21,597 nt of DNA from an uncultured Clostridia bacterium (GTDB lineage: Bacteria; Bacillota; Clostridia; Christensenellales; Aristaeellaceae): positions 1 through 21,597 of the forward strand of contig CAKUFA010000040.1 in the NCBI GenBank assembly GCA_934647165.1. The letters are read 5' to 3'. The position numbers and the translations under genes were made by a program. Position 1 is the first letter of the stretch, and each line of letters starts with the position of its first letter. Below the pieces are notes generated by a model that was given only the letters and a program-made list of their open reading frames with translations, was not told where the DNA came from and searched no databases. Positions 7,517 through 14,450 of this stretch are shown piece by piece.

Positions 7517-8673
7517 ACTGCTCCTTTCCCTTTTTTCAGCTGTTCCGCTACTGCTTCGCGTGCCAATCGGTCAGCCTCAAAGATATCCGCAAGATTTTCC
7601 GCCGGCAGGCTGCCGCACTTATCCAGTGCGCCTTCCACCAGGCGCGTAATCGCACCAAAGGCAATTTCTTCCCGCAGCAAAGCCGCCACAGCCGCTTCAT
7701 TGGCGCCGTTGAGCACCGTGCATGCCGCGCCGCCTGCATTCAGGCATTCCTCGGCCAATCGAAGTGCCGGGAAACGCTCCGCGTCTCCTTTTTCAAAGGT
7801 CAGCTGACCCACACTGAACAGGTCCAGCGGCTTGCATCCCGTGCTCAACCGCCGTGGATATGCCATGGCATATTGAATCGGCACACGCATATCCGGCACC
7901 CCCAGCTGAGCGATCACCGCACCATCCGCAAATTCCACCGCCGAGTGAACAATACTCTGCGGATGAACCACCACCTGAATTTTCTCCGGCGGCATATCAA
8001 ACAGCCACCGCGCTTCCATAATCTCCAGCGCTTTGTTGAACATGCTGGCCGAATCAATCGTGATTTTTGCGCCCATGCTCCAATTTGGATGTTTTAATGC
8101 CTGCGCGCGCGTCGCATGTTCAATCTGTTCCTTCGTCCACGTGCGGAAAGGCCCACCGGAGGCCGTCAGCAGCAACCGCACCGGCTGATTGCCCTTTGCC
8201 CCCTCCAGGCACTGAAAAATTGCACTGTGTTCACTGTCCACCGGCAAAATGGGTTTGCCTGCCGCTTTAGCGGCCTGCATCACCAGATGCCCGCCCGTCA
8301 CCAGGGCTTCCTTGTTGGCCAGCAGCACCTGTCTGCCGGCCGCAATGGCGTCCATCACGCTTTGCAGACCCACAATGCCAACCACGCTCACCAGCACCAT
8401 GTCCGCCGCCACTTCCGCAGCGGCAGTATGAAGCGCTTCTGCCCCCATCACCCACTGCACATGCCGCAGATCCTCCGGGATCTCTTTCATAGGAATCGGG
8501 CAGGAAAGACCCGCCATCACCGGCTTAAACTCCCTCACCTGTTGGAACAACAGCTCGCTATTGCGGTGCGCCGTCAGCGCAACCACACGGTATTCCTCCG
8601 GATGCAGCCGCACCAGCGACAGCGCCTGCGTGCCAATGGAACCGGTAGAGCCCAAAATGCTGATGGTCTTCAT
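7513..8673 (-). CDS. dxr: 1-deoxy-D-xylulose 5-phosphate reductoisomerase
   Basis: A 386-residue enzyme catalysing the first committed MEP-pathway step: DXP to methylerythritol phosphate with NADPH and a divalent metal. The NADPH-binding loop GSTGSIG (8-14), ANKEALV (119-125), the metal-binding PVDSEHSAIFQ (145-155; D146, E148), TASGGPF, HPNWSMGAKITIDSASM and the later NGANEAAVAALL segment are all present. I chose ATG 8673 with GGGAGG 8 bases upstream; the in-frame TTG at 8679 is too close to that site. It lies 55 bases after cdsA and overlaps rseP by four bases. Confidence 0.97.
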   Translation of the reverse strand: MKTISILGSTGSIGTQALSLVRLHPEEYRVVALTAHRNSELLFQQVREFKPVMAGLSCPIPMKEIPEDLRHVQWVMGAEALHTAAAEVAADMVLVSVVGIVGLQSVMDAIAAGRQVLLANKEALVTGGHLVMQAAKAAGKPILPVDSEHSAIFQCLEGAKGNQPVRLLLTASGGPFRTWTKEQIEHATRAQALKHPNWSMGAKITIDSASMFNKALEIMEARWLFDMPPEKIQVVVHPQSIVHSAVEFADGAVIAQLGVPDMRVPIQYAMAYPRRLSTGCKPLDLFSVGQLTFEKGDAERFPALRLAEECLNAGGAACTVLNGANEAAVAALLREEIAFGAITRLVEGALDKCGSLPAENLADIFEADRLAREAVAEQLKKGKGAV

Positions 8674-8728
8674 GTCCAAATCCTCCCGTGAATCTCTCCT
8701 ATGCCTCGTGCCAGGTACGCCTTACCGC

Positions 8729-9547
8729 TTACACGATCAGCAGCCGAAAGCAGAAAACCACCACCGCCATGAACAGTATGCTGTCCAGCCGGTCCAGCAT
8801 TCCGCCATGCCCCGGAAACAGATTGGAAAAGTCCTTGATGCCGCAATGCCGCTTCACCATGGAAGCAAACAGATCGCCCATTTGCCCCGCAACACCGCCC
8901 ATCAATCCCATCAGCAGGTATTCCCACCAGGTGGGCAGCAACGGCTGCACCTCCGGGCTGCACACACCGTGCGCCACCAGGCCAATCACCAGCACGGACA
9001 AAAGCGCCCCAACCATGCCGCCAATCGCGCCCGAAACCGTCTTGTTTGGGCTCACAAGGGGGCACAGCTTCGGTCCCCGCACCCGGCTACCCACAAAAAA
9101 CGCAAATGTGTCGCACAAAACCGGCACCGCAAACAGCAGGCTCAGCAGCACCACCTGCACTTCCTTTGGCTGCACCAGCGCCACGCCAATGATGCACATG
9201 CCCGGCAACGCCACGGTCGTCAGCGGCAGCACGCTCATCAGCACATCCTCAATCCTGGGTTCCGAACGAAACACAACGCAAATCAGCGTCATCAGGCAAA
9301 TTCCCATCATAATGGGCAAAATCACCCTGCTGCCATAAATGACCACCAACGGCACACAGATTGCCATGCCCGCCCATGTGGGCCACTGCACCGGCCTGTG
9401 TCCCGCCAGCGCCAGGGCATGATATTCTTCATGCACCGCAAAGCAGATGCAGATCATGGCTGCTACGCCCATCACCGCGCCGCCAAAGTACATCAGCACC
9501 ATCAAAATTGCAATCAGTCCAACCGCCGTTGTCACCCGCTGCGCCAT
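8729..9547 (-). CDS. cdsA: Phosphatidate cytidylyltransferase
   Basis: A 272-residue integral membrane enzyme making CDP-diacylglycerol from phosphatidate and CTP, the precursor of anionic phospholipids. About seven or eight hydrophobic segments are spread through the protein. The C-terminal part has the family signature: SPNKTVSGAIGG, QMGDLFASMVKR, then PGHGGMLDRLDS at 245-256 with the conserved aspartates D252 and D255. The start ATG at 9547 has AAGGTGA upstream. It is 85 bases after uppS and 55 bases before dxr, the standard order in Bacillota. Confidence 0.95.
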   Translation of the reverse strand: MAQRVTTAVGLIAILMVLMYFGGAVMGVAAMICICFAVHEEYHALALAGHRPVQWPTWAGMAICVPLVVIYGSRVILPIMMGICLMTLICVVFRSEPRIEDVLMSVLPLTTVALPGMCIIGVALVQPKEVQVVLLSLLFAVPVLCDTFAFFVGSRVRGPKLCPLVSPNKTVSGAIGGMVGALLSVLVIGLVAHGVCSPEVQPLLPTWWEYLLMGLMGGVAGQMGDLFASMVKRHCGIKDFSNLFPGHGGMLDRLDSILFMAVVVFCFRLLIV

Positions 9548-9632
9548 ATTGCGTCACCTTCATCCTTCCCGCTTTTCCTATTGGCTTATGCCACATGCGA
9601 TGCTATCATGCGACCATGAACTGCCTGTGAAT

Positions 9633-10394
9633 TTACACTCTCCGCCCAAACCGACGCTCCCGCCCGCCAAAGGCTGTCAGCGCCGCGTCGTAATCCGCCA
9701 CAGTAAAATCCGGCCACAGCACTGTCGGAAACAGGAACTCCGCATATGCACATTGATAAAGCAGGAAATTGCTCAACCGCATTTCGCCGCTTGTGCGAAT
9801 CATCAGGTCCACATCCGCTTGTCCGCGGGTATACAAGTGATCAGCCAACATTTTTTCGTCAATCGCTGCTGGATCAAGCCTGCCCGACGCCGCTTCAGCC
9901 GCAAGTTCCCGCGCAGCCATGGCCAGTTCTGCCCGTCCGCCATAGTTCACGGCAATGTTCAGCCGCAGCCCCGTGTTATCTTCTGTGCGTTTTTCGGCTT
10001 TCACCAGCGTGTCCCGCTGCTTTTCCGGCAAGCCGTTTTTATCGCCGAGGATCAAAATCCGCACATTTTTCTCATCCAGCTCGTCAATTTCCGAGGCGAA
10101 AAAGTCCAAAATCAGCTGCATCAATGCGCCCACTTCTTCAGGCGACCGTTTCCAGTTCTCCGTTGAGAAAGCGTAGATCGTCAGCGCACCGATGCCCAGG
10201 TCATCCGTGTGGCGGATAATTTCCCGCAGTGTTTCCACACCCTGCCGGTGCCCCATTGCCACATTCAGCTTGTGCTTTTTCGCCCAGCGGCCGTTTCCAT
10301 CCATGATCATTGCCACATGTACCGGCAGCTTTGCAAAATCCGCGGCAGTTTTCGCTGCATGATGATGCCTCGGCCGCCTGCCAAACAGTTTCAT
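9633..10394 (-). CDS. uppS: Isoprenyl transferase (undecaprenyl diphosphate synthase)
   Basis: A 253-residue cis-prenyltransferase that extends farnesyl diphosphate with isopentenyl diphosphate to the C55 lipid carrier for cell-wall synthesis. MIMDGNGRWAKKH (29-41) holds the catalytic D32, GHRQG (48-52) the phosphate-binding region, YAFSTENWKR (74-83) the conserved central motif, and RTSGEMRLSN (200-209) the C-terminal diphosphate-binding motif. I chose ATG 10394, with AAGGAG 7 bases upstream; the frame continues 29 codons further without a better start and that part crosses a hairpin. Its IPP substrate is supplied by the pathway of dxr and ispG in the same operon. Confidence 0.97.
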   Translation of the reverse strand: MKLFGRRPRHHHAAKTAADFAKLPVHVAMIMDGNGRWAKKHKLNVAMGHRQGVETLREIIRHTDDLGIGALTIYAFSTENWKRSPEEVGALMQLILDFFASEIDELDEKNVRILILGDKNGLPEKQRDTLVKAEKRTEDNTGLRLNIAVNYGGRAELAMAARELAAEAASGRLDPAAIDEKMLADHLYTRGQADVDLMIRTSGEMRLSNFLLYQCAYAEFLFPTVLWPDFTVADYDAALTAFGGRERRFGRRV

Positions 10395-10419
10395 ACCCCT
10401 TCTCCTTTTTCTGCACGGA

Positions 10420-10457
10420 AATACAAATGCGCAAGCCCCGGGATGGAGCCCGCGCAT
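10420..10457 (-). other. Hairpin between the small ORF and uppS (possible weak attenuator)
   Basis: On the minus strand a 13-bp stem containing several G.U pairs (10445-10457 with 10427-10439) around a five-base loop is followed by TTTGTATTT. It begins 8 bases after the small ORF. The tail is interrupted, so it may reduce rather than end transcription into uppS, or protect an RNA end. Confidence 0.45.
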
Positions 10458-10464
10458 CTGTTGT

Positions 10465-10659
10465 TCATTTTTCAGGCACACCGTCCAAAAAAGCGCAGAC
10501 TGTCAATTCTCCCGGGCGTACACGAACCACACGAAGCGTGCCTTCATCACGCTCCGTCCTCGGCGCACGGGAAAGAACAACCTTCGCTTCCTCTCCCTGC
10601 GCACGCAGCAGGTTCTGCGCATCCTTAAGGCGCATGCCGAGCAGATCGTTCAGGTTCAA
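10465..10659 (-). CDS. Small PASTA-like protein coupled to frr
   Basis: A 64-residue protein read from TTG at 10659, which overlaps the frr stop (TTGA). An AAGGAG lies 11 bases upstream inside frr, so translation is probably coupled. An ATG at codon 9 (LLGMRLKDAQ) is the alternative start. The N-terminal part, LLGMRLKDAQNLLRAQG followed by a beta strand EAKVVLS, resembles the opening helix and strand of a PASTA domain (G-M-x-x-x-x-A-x-x-x-L pattern). The rest (TLRVVRVRPGELTVCAFLDG) looks like two more strands. It has no membrane segment or signal, so a cell-surface muropeptide-binding role as in PASTA kinases is unlikely. Function unknown. Its location between frr and uppS and the overlap support it as a real gene. 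Confidence 0.7.
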   Translation of the reverse strand: MNLNDLLGMRLKDAQNLLRAQGEEAKVVLSRAPRTERDEGTLRVVRVRPGELTVCAFLDGVPEK

Positions 10660-11210
10660 ACCTCCATGATCTCCTTTTCCTTTGCCGCGCAGATGGCGTC
10701 CACATCCTTGATCGCCTTGTCGGTGATCTTCTGCATTTCTTCCTCGCCCTTGCGCTGCTCGTCCTCGGTGATCGTGCTGTCCTTCTTCATTTTTTTGATC
10801 TGTTCAATCGCATCGCGGCGAATGGCACGGATGGCGACTTTCGCTTCCTCTGCGCTCTTGCGCGCAACCTTGGTCAGCTCCTTGCGACGCTCTTCGTTCA
10901 GTTCCGGAAAAACCAGGCGAACAATTTTGCCGTCATTGGTGGGATTCAATCCCAAGTCGCTCTTCTGGATAGCCTTCTCAATGGCCGGAATCAACTTCGA
11001 TTCCCAGGGATTGATCACCAGCATCCGCGCTTCCGGGGAAGAGATGTTGCCCACCTGATTAAGCGGCGTAGGCGTGCCGTAGTAGTCCACCGTAATACGG
11101 TCCAGCAGCTGAGGATTCGCGCGGCCGGCACGCAGGGCAACCATATCCCGCTGATATACTGCGCAGGATTTGTTCATTTTCTCCTTGGCATTGTCCAGAA
11201 TGGTTTTCAT
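10656..11210 (-). CDS. frr: Ribosome recycling factor
   Basis: A 184-residue cytoplasmic protein that, with EF-G, splits post-termination ribosomes. The sequence shows the three-helix-bundle pattern of the family: RAGRANPQLLDRITVDYYGT near the start, LVINPWESKLIPAIEKAI, LTKVARKSAEEAKVAIRAIR and a C-terminal helix ending KEIMEV. Length is the usual ~185. The start ATG at 11210 has AGGAGG upstream (ACAGGAGGTTATAGC). It is the first gene after a good promoter at 11253-11281 and overlaps the small ORF downstream by four bases. Confidence 0.97.
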   Translation of the reverse strand: MKTILDNAKEKMNKSCAVYQRDMVALRAGRANPQLLDRITVDYYGTPTPLNQVGNISSPEARMLVINPWESKLIPAIEKAIQKSDLGLNPTNDGKIVRLVFPELNEERRKELTKVARKSAEEAKVAIRAIRRDAIEQIKKMKKDSTITEDEQRKGEEEMQKITDKAIKDVDAICAAKEKEIMEV

Positions 11211-11252
11211 GCTATAACCTCCTGTAATAGGAAAGTAGATTCCGTTATTCTT

Positions 11253-11281
11253 ATTGTAATCAATTTTGGACTTTCTGGCAA
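11253..11281 (-). promoter_or_regulatory. Promoter of the frr-uppS-cdsA-dxr-rseP-ispG operon
   Basis: On the minus strand -35 TTGCCA (11276-11281) and -10 TACAAT (11253-11258) are 17 bases apart. Transcription should begin near 11246, about 35 bases before frr. It lies in the 170-base gap after pyrH, so the lipid/isoprenoid genes can be expressed independently of rpsB-tsf. Confidence 0.6.
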
Positions 11282-11305
11282 GCCCCCAAATGCGGGTTTC
11301 TCGCC

Positions 11306-11343
11306 CATCCCTGCGTTGACATTCTCCGGCATTTCAAGGGATG
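11306..11343 (-). repeat. Imperfect hairpin after pyrH
   Basis: CATCCCT (11306-11312) pairs with AGGGATG (11337-11343), and TTGACATTC pairs imperfectly inside with the GGCATTTCAA segment. No T run follows on the minus strand, so it is a poor intrinsic terminator; it could stabilise the 3' end of the pyrH message. Confidence 0.4.
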
Positions 11344-11379
11344 CTACGCCCACCCCTTGCTATTGCAACCCATCAGTCT

Positions 11380-12090
11380 TCAAGGGTGCACAAACGTCCC
11401 CATATCGTTGCCTTCCAGCACGGCAATCAGGTTTTCCGGCTTGTCCAAGCCAAAAACGCGCACCATCGGCACGCCGTTTTCAGCACAAAGGGCAAATGCG
11501 GAAGCATCCATCACCTTCAGTCCGCGGGCAAGTGCCTCGGCATACGTGATGTCCTTAATCAGCATCGCGCTGGGATCCTTGTGCGGGTCAGCCGTATACA
11601 CGCCGTCGATATTCTTTGCCATCAGGATCGCGTCCACCTGCATTTCGATAGCGCGCAGCGCCACCGCCGTGTCTGTGGAAAAGAACGGATTGCCGCTGCC
11701 TGTTGCAAACAGCACCACCCGGCCTTCCGCCAAATGCCGCCGTGCCGCCATCGCATTGAACGGCTCGGCAAAGCGATTCATATCTACAGCGGACTGCACC
11801 ACTGCATCCAGTCCGGCCTGCCGCAGCGCATCCGCCACGCACAGGCAGTTGATCACCGTGCCCAGCATGCCCATCTGATCAGCGGTTACCGCGTCCATGT
11901 GCGCCGCAGGACCCTGACGGCCGCGCCAAATGTTCCCTGCGCCAATCACAATGCCGATTTCCGTGCCCATGTCGCGCATCTCACGGATAACTTCCGCCAC
12001 CCGGCGCACCTTGTCAAAGTCAAACAAATCCGTGCCGCTCTTGAGCGCCTCACCGCTCAGCTTCAGCAAAACGCGATTGTATGCCGCCAT
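11380..12090 (-). CDS. pyrH: UMP kinase
   Basis: A 236-residue amino-acid-kinase-fold enzyme that phosphorylates UMP to UDP with ATP in pyrimidine nucleotide synthesis. Visible motifs are the N-terminal LLKLSGEAL, IVIGAGNIWRG (glycine-rich phosphate-binding loop), ADQMGMLGTVINCL, ATGSGNPFFSTDTAVALRA and the nucleotide-binding KNIDGVYTADP. I chose ATG 12090, 7 bases after AGGAGG; ATG 12093 directly before it is only 4 bases away. Both overlap the stop of yjbR, so translation is coupled. A 170-base gap with the frr promoter follows. Confidence 0.97.
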   Translation of the reverse strand: MAAYNRVLLKLSGEALKSGTDLFDFDKVRRVAEVIREMRDMGTEIGIVIGAGNIWRGRQGPAAHMDAVTADQMGMLGTVINCLCVADALRQAGLDAVVQSAVDMNRFAEPFNAMAARRHLAEGRVVLFATGSGNPFFSTDTAVALRAIEMQVDAILMAKNIDGVYTADPHKDPSAMLIKDITYAEALARGLKVMDASAFALCAENGVPMVRVFGLDKPENLIAVLEGNDMGTFVHP

Positions 12091-12467
12091 CATGCATCCT
12101 CCTTCTCGTCCTGTGCCAGCAATTCCCGCTGGCGCCTTTTGCTCAGCCCATGCAGCACCGTTAAGTAAGCATGGTCAAGCATTGTCCGCAGCACATCCTG
12201 CGGCACTTCACCGCAAGCACACACGCTGTTCCAATGCAGGTGATTCATGTAGTATCCCGGCAGCACGTCCGGATATTGTTTCCGCAGCAGCTCGCCCTCT
12301 TCAGGCGGCAGCTTCAGGGTGATAAACCTGGCCTTTTCTCCCTCCAGGCAGATTGCCGCAAACATCTTCCCATCAATTTTGTAGCGGATCCAATTCCAGT
12401 CCTGCTGAAAATCTTTTTCTACTGCACGTTTTGCCAGCAGGTATTCATCCACCCATGGATACTTCAT
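12090..12467 (-). CDS. MmcQ/YjbR family protein
   Basis: A 125-residue protein of the MmcQ/YjbR (CyaY-like fold) family. The family pattern is clear: W at 15-25, KIDGKMFAAICLEG, then RFITLKLPPEEGELLRKQYP, PGYYMNHLHWNSV and a final helix DVLRTMLDHAYLTVLHGL. Members are small cytosolic proteins sometimes described as DNA-binding, but the role is not established. I chose ATG 12467, with AAGGAGAGG just upstream; the frame extends seven codons further into the tsf terminator. It overlaps pyrH at ATGATG. A gene of this family between tsf and pyrH is unusual, as those two are normally adjacent. Confidence 0.85.
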   Translation of the reverse strand: MKYPWVDEYLLAKRAVEKDFQQDWNWIRYKIDGKMFAAICLEGEKARFITLKLPPEEGELLRKQYPDVLPGYYMNHLHWNSVCACGEVPQDVLRTMLDHAYLTVLHGLSKRRQRELLAQDEKEDA

Positions 12468-12486
12468 TTTCGCCTCTCCTTTTTCC

Positions 12487-12523
12487 AAAAAAGGGGAACC
12501 GCATACGCAATGCAGTTCCCCTT
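12487..12523 (-). terminator. Terminator after tsf
   Basis: On the minus strand a 14-bp stem (12510-12523 with 12491-12504, one wobble) around a five-base loop is followed by TTTTTT (12487-12492, partly in the stem). It starts 16 bases after the tsf stop. yjbR begins about 20 bases beyond it with no separate promoter visible, so partial read-through is implied. Confidence 0.88.
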
Positions 12524-12538
12524 GGAATCGTTGTGGAA

Positions 12539-13465
12539 TTACGCCTTCTTCATCTGAGCGGCAATTTCTTCCGCAAAGTTGTCCTGGCGCTTTTCAATGC
12601 CTTCGCCACGCTCATAGCGGGTGAAGCGCACAATATCCAGCGTCGCGCCGGAAGCCTTTGCAATTTCACCCATCAGCCCCTTGATGGACTTGTCGGGATC
12701 CTTCACGAAGGCCTGATCCAGCAGGCACACTTCCTTATAGTACTTTTCGATGCGGCCTTCGACCATGCGGTCAACGATCTTCTCGGGCTTGCCCTCGTTG
12801 ATAGCCTGCGCACGAAGGATTTCCTTTTCCTTCTCCAGCTTGGAAGCGTCCACTTCCTCACGGCGCACAGCCTCAGGACGGGCAGCCGCAATCTGCAGCG
12901 CCAGGTCATGGGCAAACGTCTTGACGTCCTCGTTCTCGGGCTTGTCGGTCGCAACTTCAACAATCACGCCCACGGAGCCGCCCAGGTGGATGTAGGTGGA
13001 CACCACGCCGGTGGACTCATAGCGCACGAAGCGGCGGATGCTGATCTTCTCGCCGATGGCCACAGTCGCGTCGCTCACCAGGTCGGAGATGGTCTTCGCA
13101 TCGTCATCCACAAACTTCTGCCCCAGCAGCTCATCCACATCGGCGGGCTTGGCCAGAGCAATGTGCTTTGCTACGTTCTTGCAGAAAGCCAGGAAGTTGT
13201 CCGTGCGGGCAACGAAGTCCGTCTCGCAGTTGATTTCAACAATCACGCCCACGGAGCCGTTGTCGTTGGTGTACTGCGCCACAACGCCTTCAGCGGCAAT
13301 GCGGCTGGCCTTCTTCGCAGCCTGGGACAGTCCCTTTTCACGGAGCCATTCAATGGCCTTGTCCATGTCGCCGTCGCTTTCCACGAGGGCCTTCTTGCAG
13401 TCCATCATGCCGGCGCTGGTGCGCTCGCGCAGTTCTTTTACCATAGCAGAGGTAACAGCTGCCAT
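12539..13465 (-). CDS. tsf: Elongation factor Ts
   Basis: A 308-residue guanine-nucleotide exchange factor for EF-Tu. The N-terminal UBA-like domain (VKELRERTSAGMMDCKKAL, 9-27) is followed by the exchange motif TDFVAR at 82-87. The dimerisation region repeats a GSVGVIVE strand (at 70-77 and again about 80 residues later), and the C-terminal module is present (FTRYERGEG). Start ATG 13465 has AAAGGGTGA upstream. It follows rpsB by 55 bases, the universal rpsB-tsf order, and ends at a strong terminator. Confidence 0.98.
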   Translation of the reverse strand: MAAVTSAMVKELRERTSAGMMDCKKALVESDGDMDKAIEWLREKGLSQAAKKASRIAAEGVVAQYTNDNGSVGVIVEINCETDFVARTDNFLAFCKNVAKHIALAKPADVDELLGQKFVDDDAKTISDLVSDATVAIGEKISIRRFVRYESTGVVSTYIHLGGSVGVIVEVATDKPENEDVKTFAHDLALQIAAARPEAVRREEVDASKLEKEKEILRAQAINEGKPEKIVDRMVEGRIEKYYKEVCLLDQAFVKDPDKSIKGLMGEIAKASGATLDIVRFTRYERGEGIEKRQDNFAEEIAAQMKKA

Positions 13466-13520
13466 TGGATTTCACCCTTTCTCAATCAATTCTCTTTTTG
13501 ATGGGAATGAGGAAAGCTTC

Positions 13521-14261
13521 TTACGCCTCGGGCGCGGTCTCCTCAGCCTTGGCGGCCTCGGCGTCCGGCTCGGACTGCTCACCCTGCTTGCCTTCCAGCA
13601 CAGCGTCGGCCATCTTGCCGGCAATCAGCTTCACGGCGCGGATAGCGTCATCGTTGCCGGGGATCACATAATCGATCTCGTCAGGATCGCAGTTGGTGTC
13701 CACAATGCCAACGATCGGGATGCCCAGGATGCGGGCTTCGGTCACAGCGATGTGCTCCTTGCGCGGATCCACAACAAACAGCGCGCCGGGGAGCTTCTTC
13801 ATCTCACGGATACCGCCCAGGTTTGCTTCCAGCTTTTCGCGCTCGTGGCACAGCTGAATAACTTCCTTCTTGGGCAGCACGTCGAACTGGCCGTTCTGCT
13901 CCATGCGGTCGATCTGGTTCAGGCGATCAATACGGGTGCGGATGGTGCGGAAGTTGGTCAGCATGCCGCCCAGCCAGCGGTTGTTGACATAGTACATGTT
14001 GCAGCGCTTGGCTTCGGACTCAATGGACTCCTGCGCCTGCTTCTTGGTGCCGACGAACAGGATGGTCTTGCCCTCCATGGCAATGTCGCGCACAAAAGCA
14101 TACGCTTCGTCGATCTTGCGAACAGTCTTCTGCAGGTCGATGATGTAGATGCCGTTGCGCTCAGTGAAGATGTACTGAGCCATTTTGGGGTTCCAGCGGC
14201 GGGTCTGGTGACCGAAGTGCACGCCCGCTTCCAGGAGCTGCTTCATGGAAATAACTGCCAT
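13521..14261 (-). CDS. rpsB: 30S ribosomal protein S2
   Basis: A 246-residue small-subunit protein. It carries the family hallmarks MKQLLEAGVHFGHQTRRWNP, MYYVNNRWLGGMLTN and the C-terminal VDTNCDPDEIDYVIPGNDDA. The C-terminal tail is acidic and alanine-rich (SEPDAEAAKAEETAPEA). I chose ATG 14261 with AAGGAGG 10 bases upstream; an upstream in-frame ATG 23 codons earlier lies in the structured leader and has no site. Transcribed from the promoter at 14366-14394 with a ~98-base leader. Confidence 0.98.
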   Translation of the reverse strand: MAVISMKQLLEAGVHFGHQTRRWNPKMAQYIFTERNGIYIIDLQKTVRKIDEAYAFVRDIAMEGKTILFVGTKKQAQESIESEAKRCNMYYVNNRWLGGMLTNFRTIRTRIDRLNQIDRMEQNGQFDVLPKKEVIQLCHEREKLEANLGGIREMKKLPGALFVVDPRKEHIAVTEARILGIPIVGIVDTNCDPDEIDYVIPGNDDAIRAVKLIAGKMADAVLEGKQGEQSEPDAEAAKAEETAPEA

Positions 14262-14300
14262 TTTTTGTTTCCTCCTTGTTTTTCCACCCTCTGTCCATGT

Positions 14301-14340
14301 GCGGGAGGCCACTGCGCTTTTGTGCAGCACAAACGCCCGC
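14301..14340 (-). promoter_or_regulatory. Structured rpsB leader (candidate autoregulatory RNA)
   Basis: The ~98-base leader folds into a hairpin: GCGGG (14336-14340 on the minus strand) pairs with CCCGC (14301-14305). Inside is a 15-base palindrome TTTGTGCTGCACAAA (14319-14333). Leaders of rpsB are commonly bound by S2 for feedback control; whether this one is was not testable here. Confidence 0.45.
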
Positions 14341-14365
14341 AGGACAAAGGTGCGTAATCGTGAGC

Positions 14366-14394
14366 ATTATAGCATGCCGATGCCAAAAACGCAA
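14366..14394 (-). promoter_or_regulatory. rpsB-tsf promoter
   Basis: On the minus strand -35 TTGCGT (14389-14394), 17 bases, and a consensus -10 TATAAT (14366-14371) preceded by TGC (extended -10). Start of transcription near 14359. A strong promoter, as expected for ribosomal genes. Confidence 0.85.
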
Positions 14395-14412
14395 GGGGGT
14401 TGTCTGCTCTTT

Positions 14413-14434
14413 TCCGCAAAAATGCGGATTTTTT
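14413..14434 (+). terminator. Plus-strand terminator-like hairpin with no plus-strand gene
   Basis: TCCGCA (14413-14418), loop AAAA, TGCGGA (14423-14428), then TTTTTT. The T run lies on the plus strand only. On the minus strand the same hairpin follows the GH105 stop by 17 bases but is followed by AAAAGAG, so it is a poor terminator for that gene. Confidence 0.45.
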
Positions 14435-14450
14435 CCATCCTTCGCCGTCT

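Noticed and set aside
8561..9619. Plus-strand frame of 352 codons opposite cdsA
   Set aside because: His/Gln/Asn-rich low-complexity translation antisense to cdsA; no ribosome binding site and no recognisable domain.
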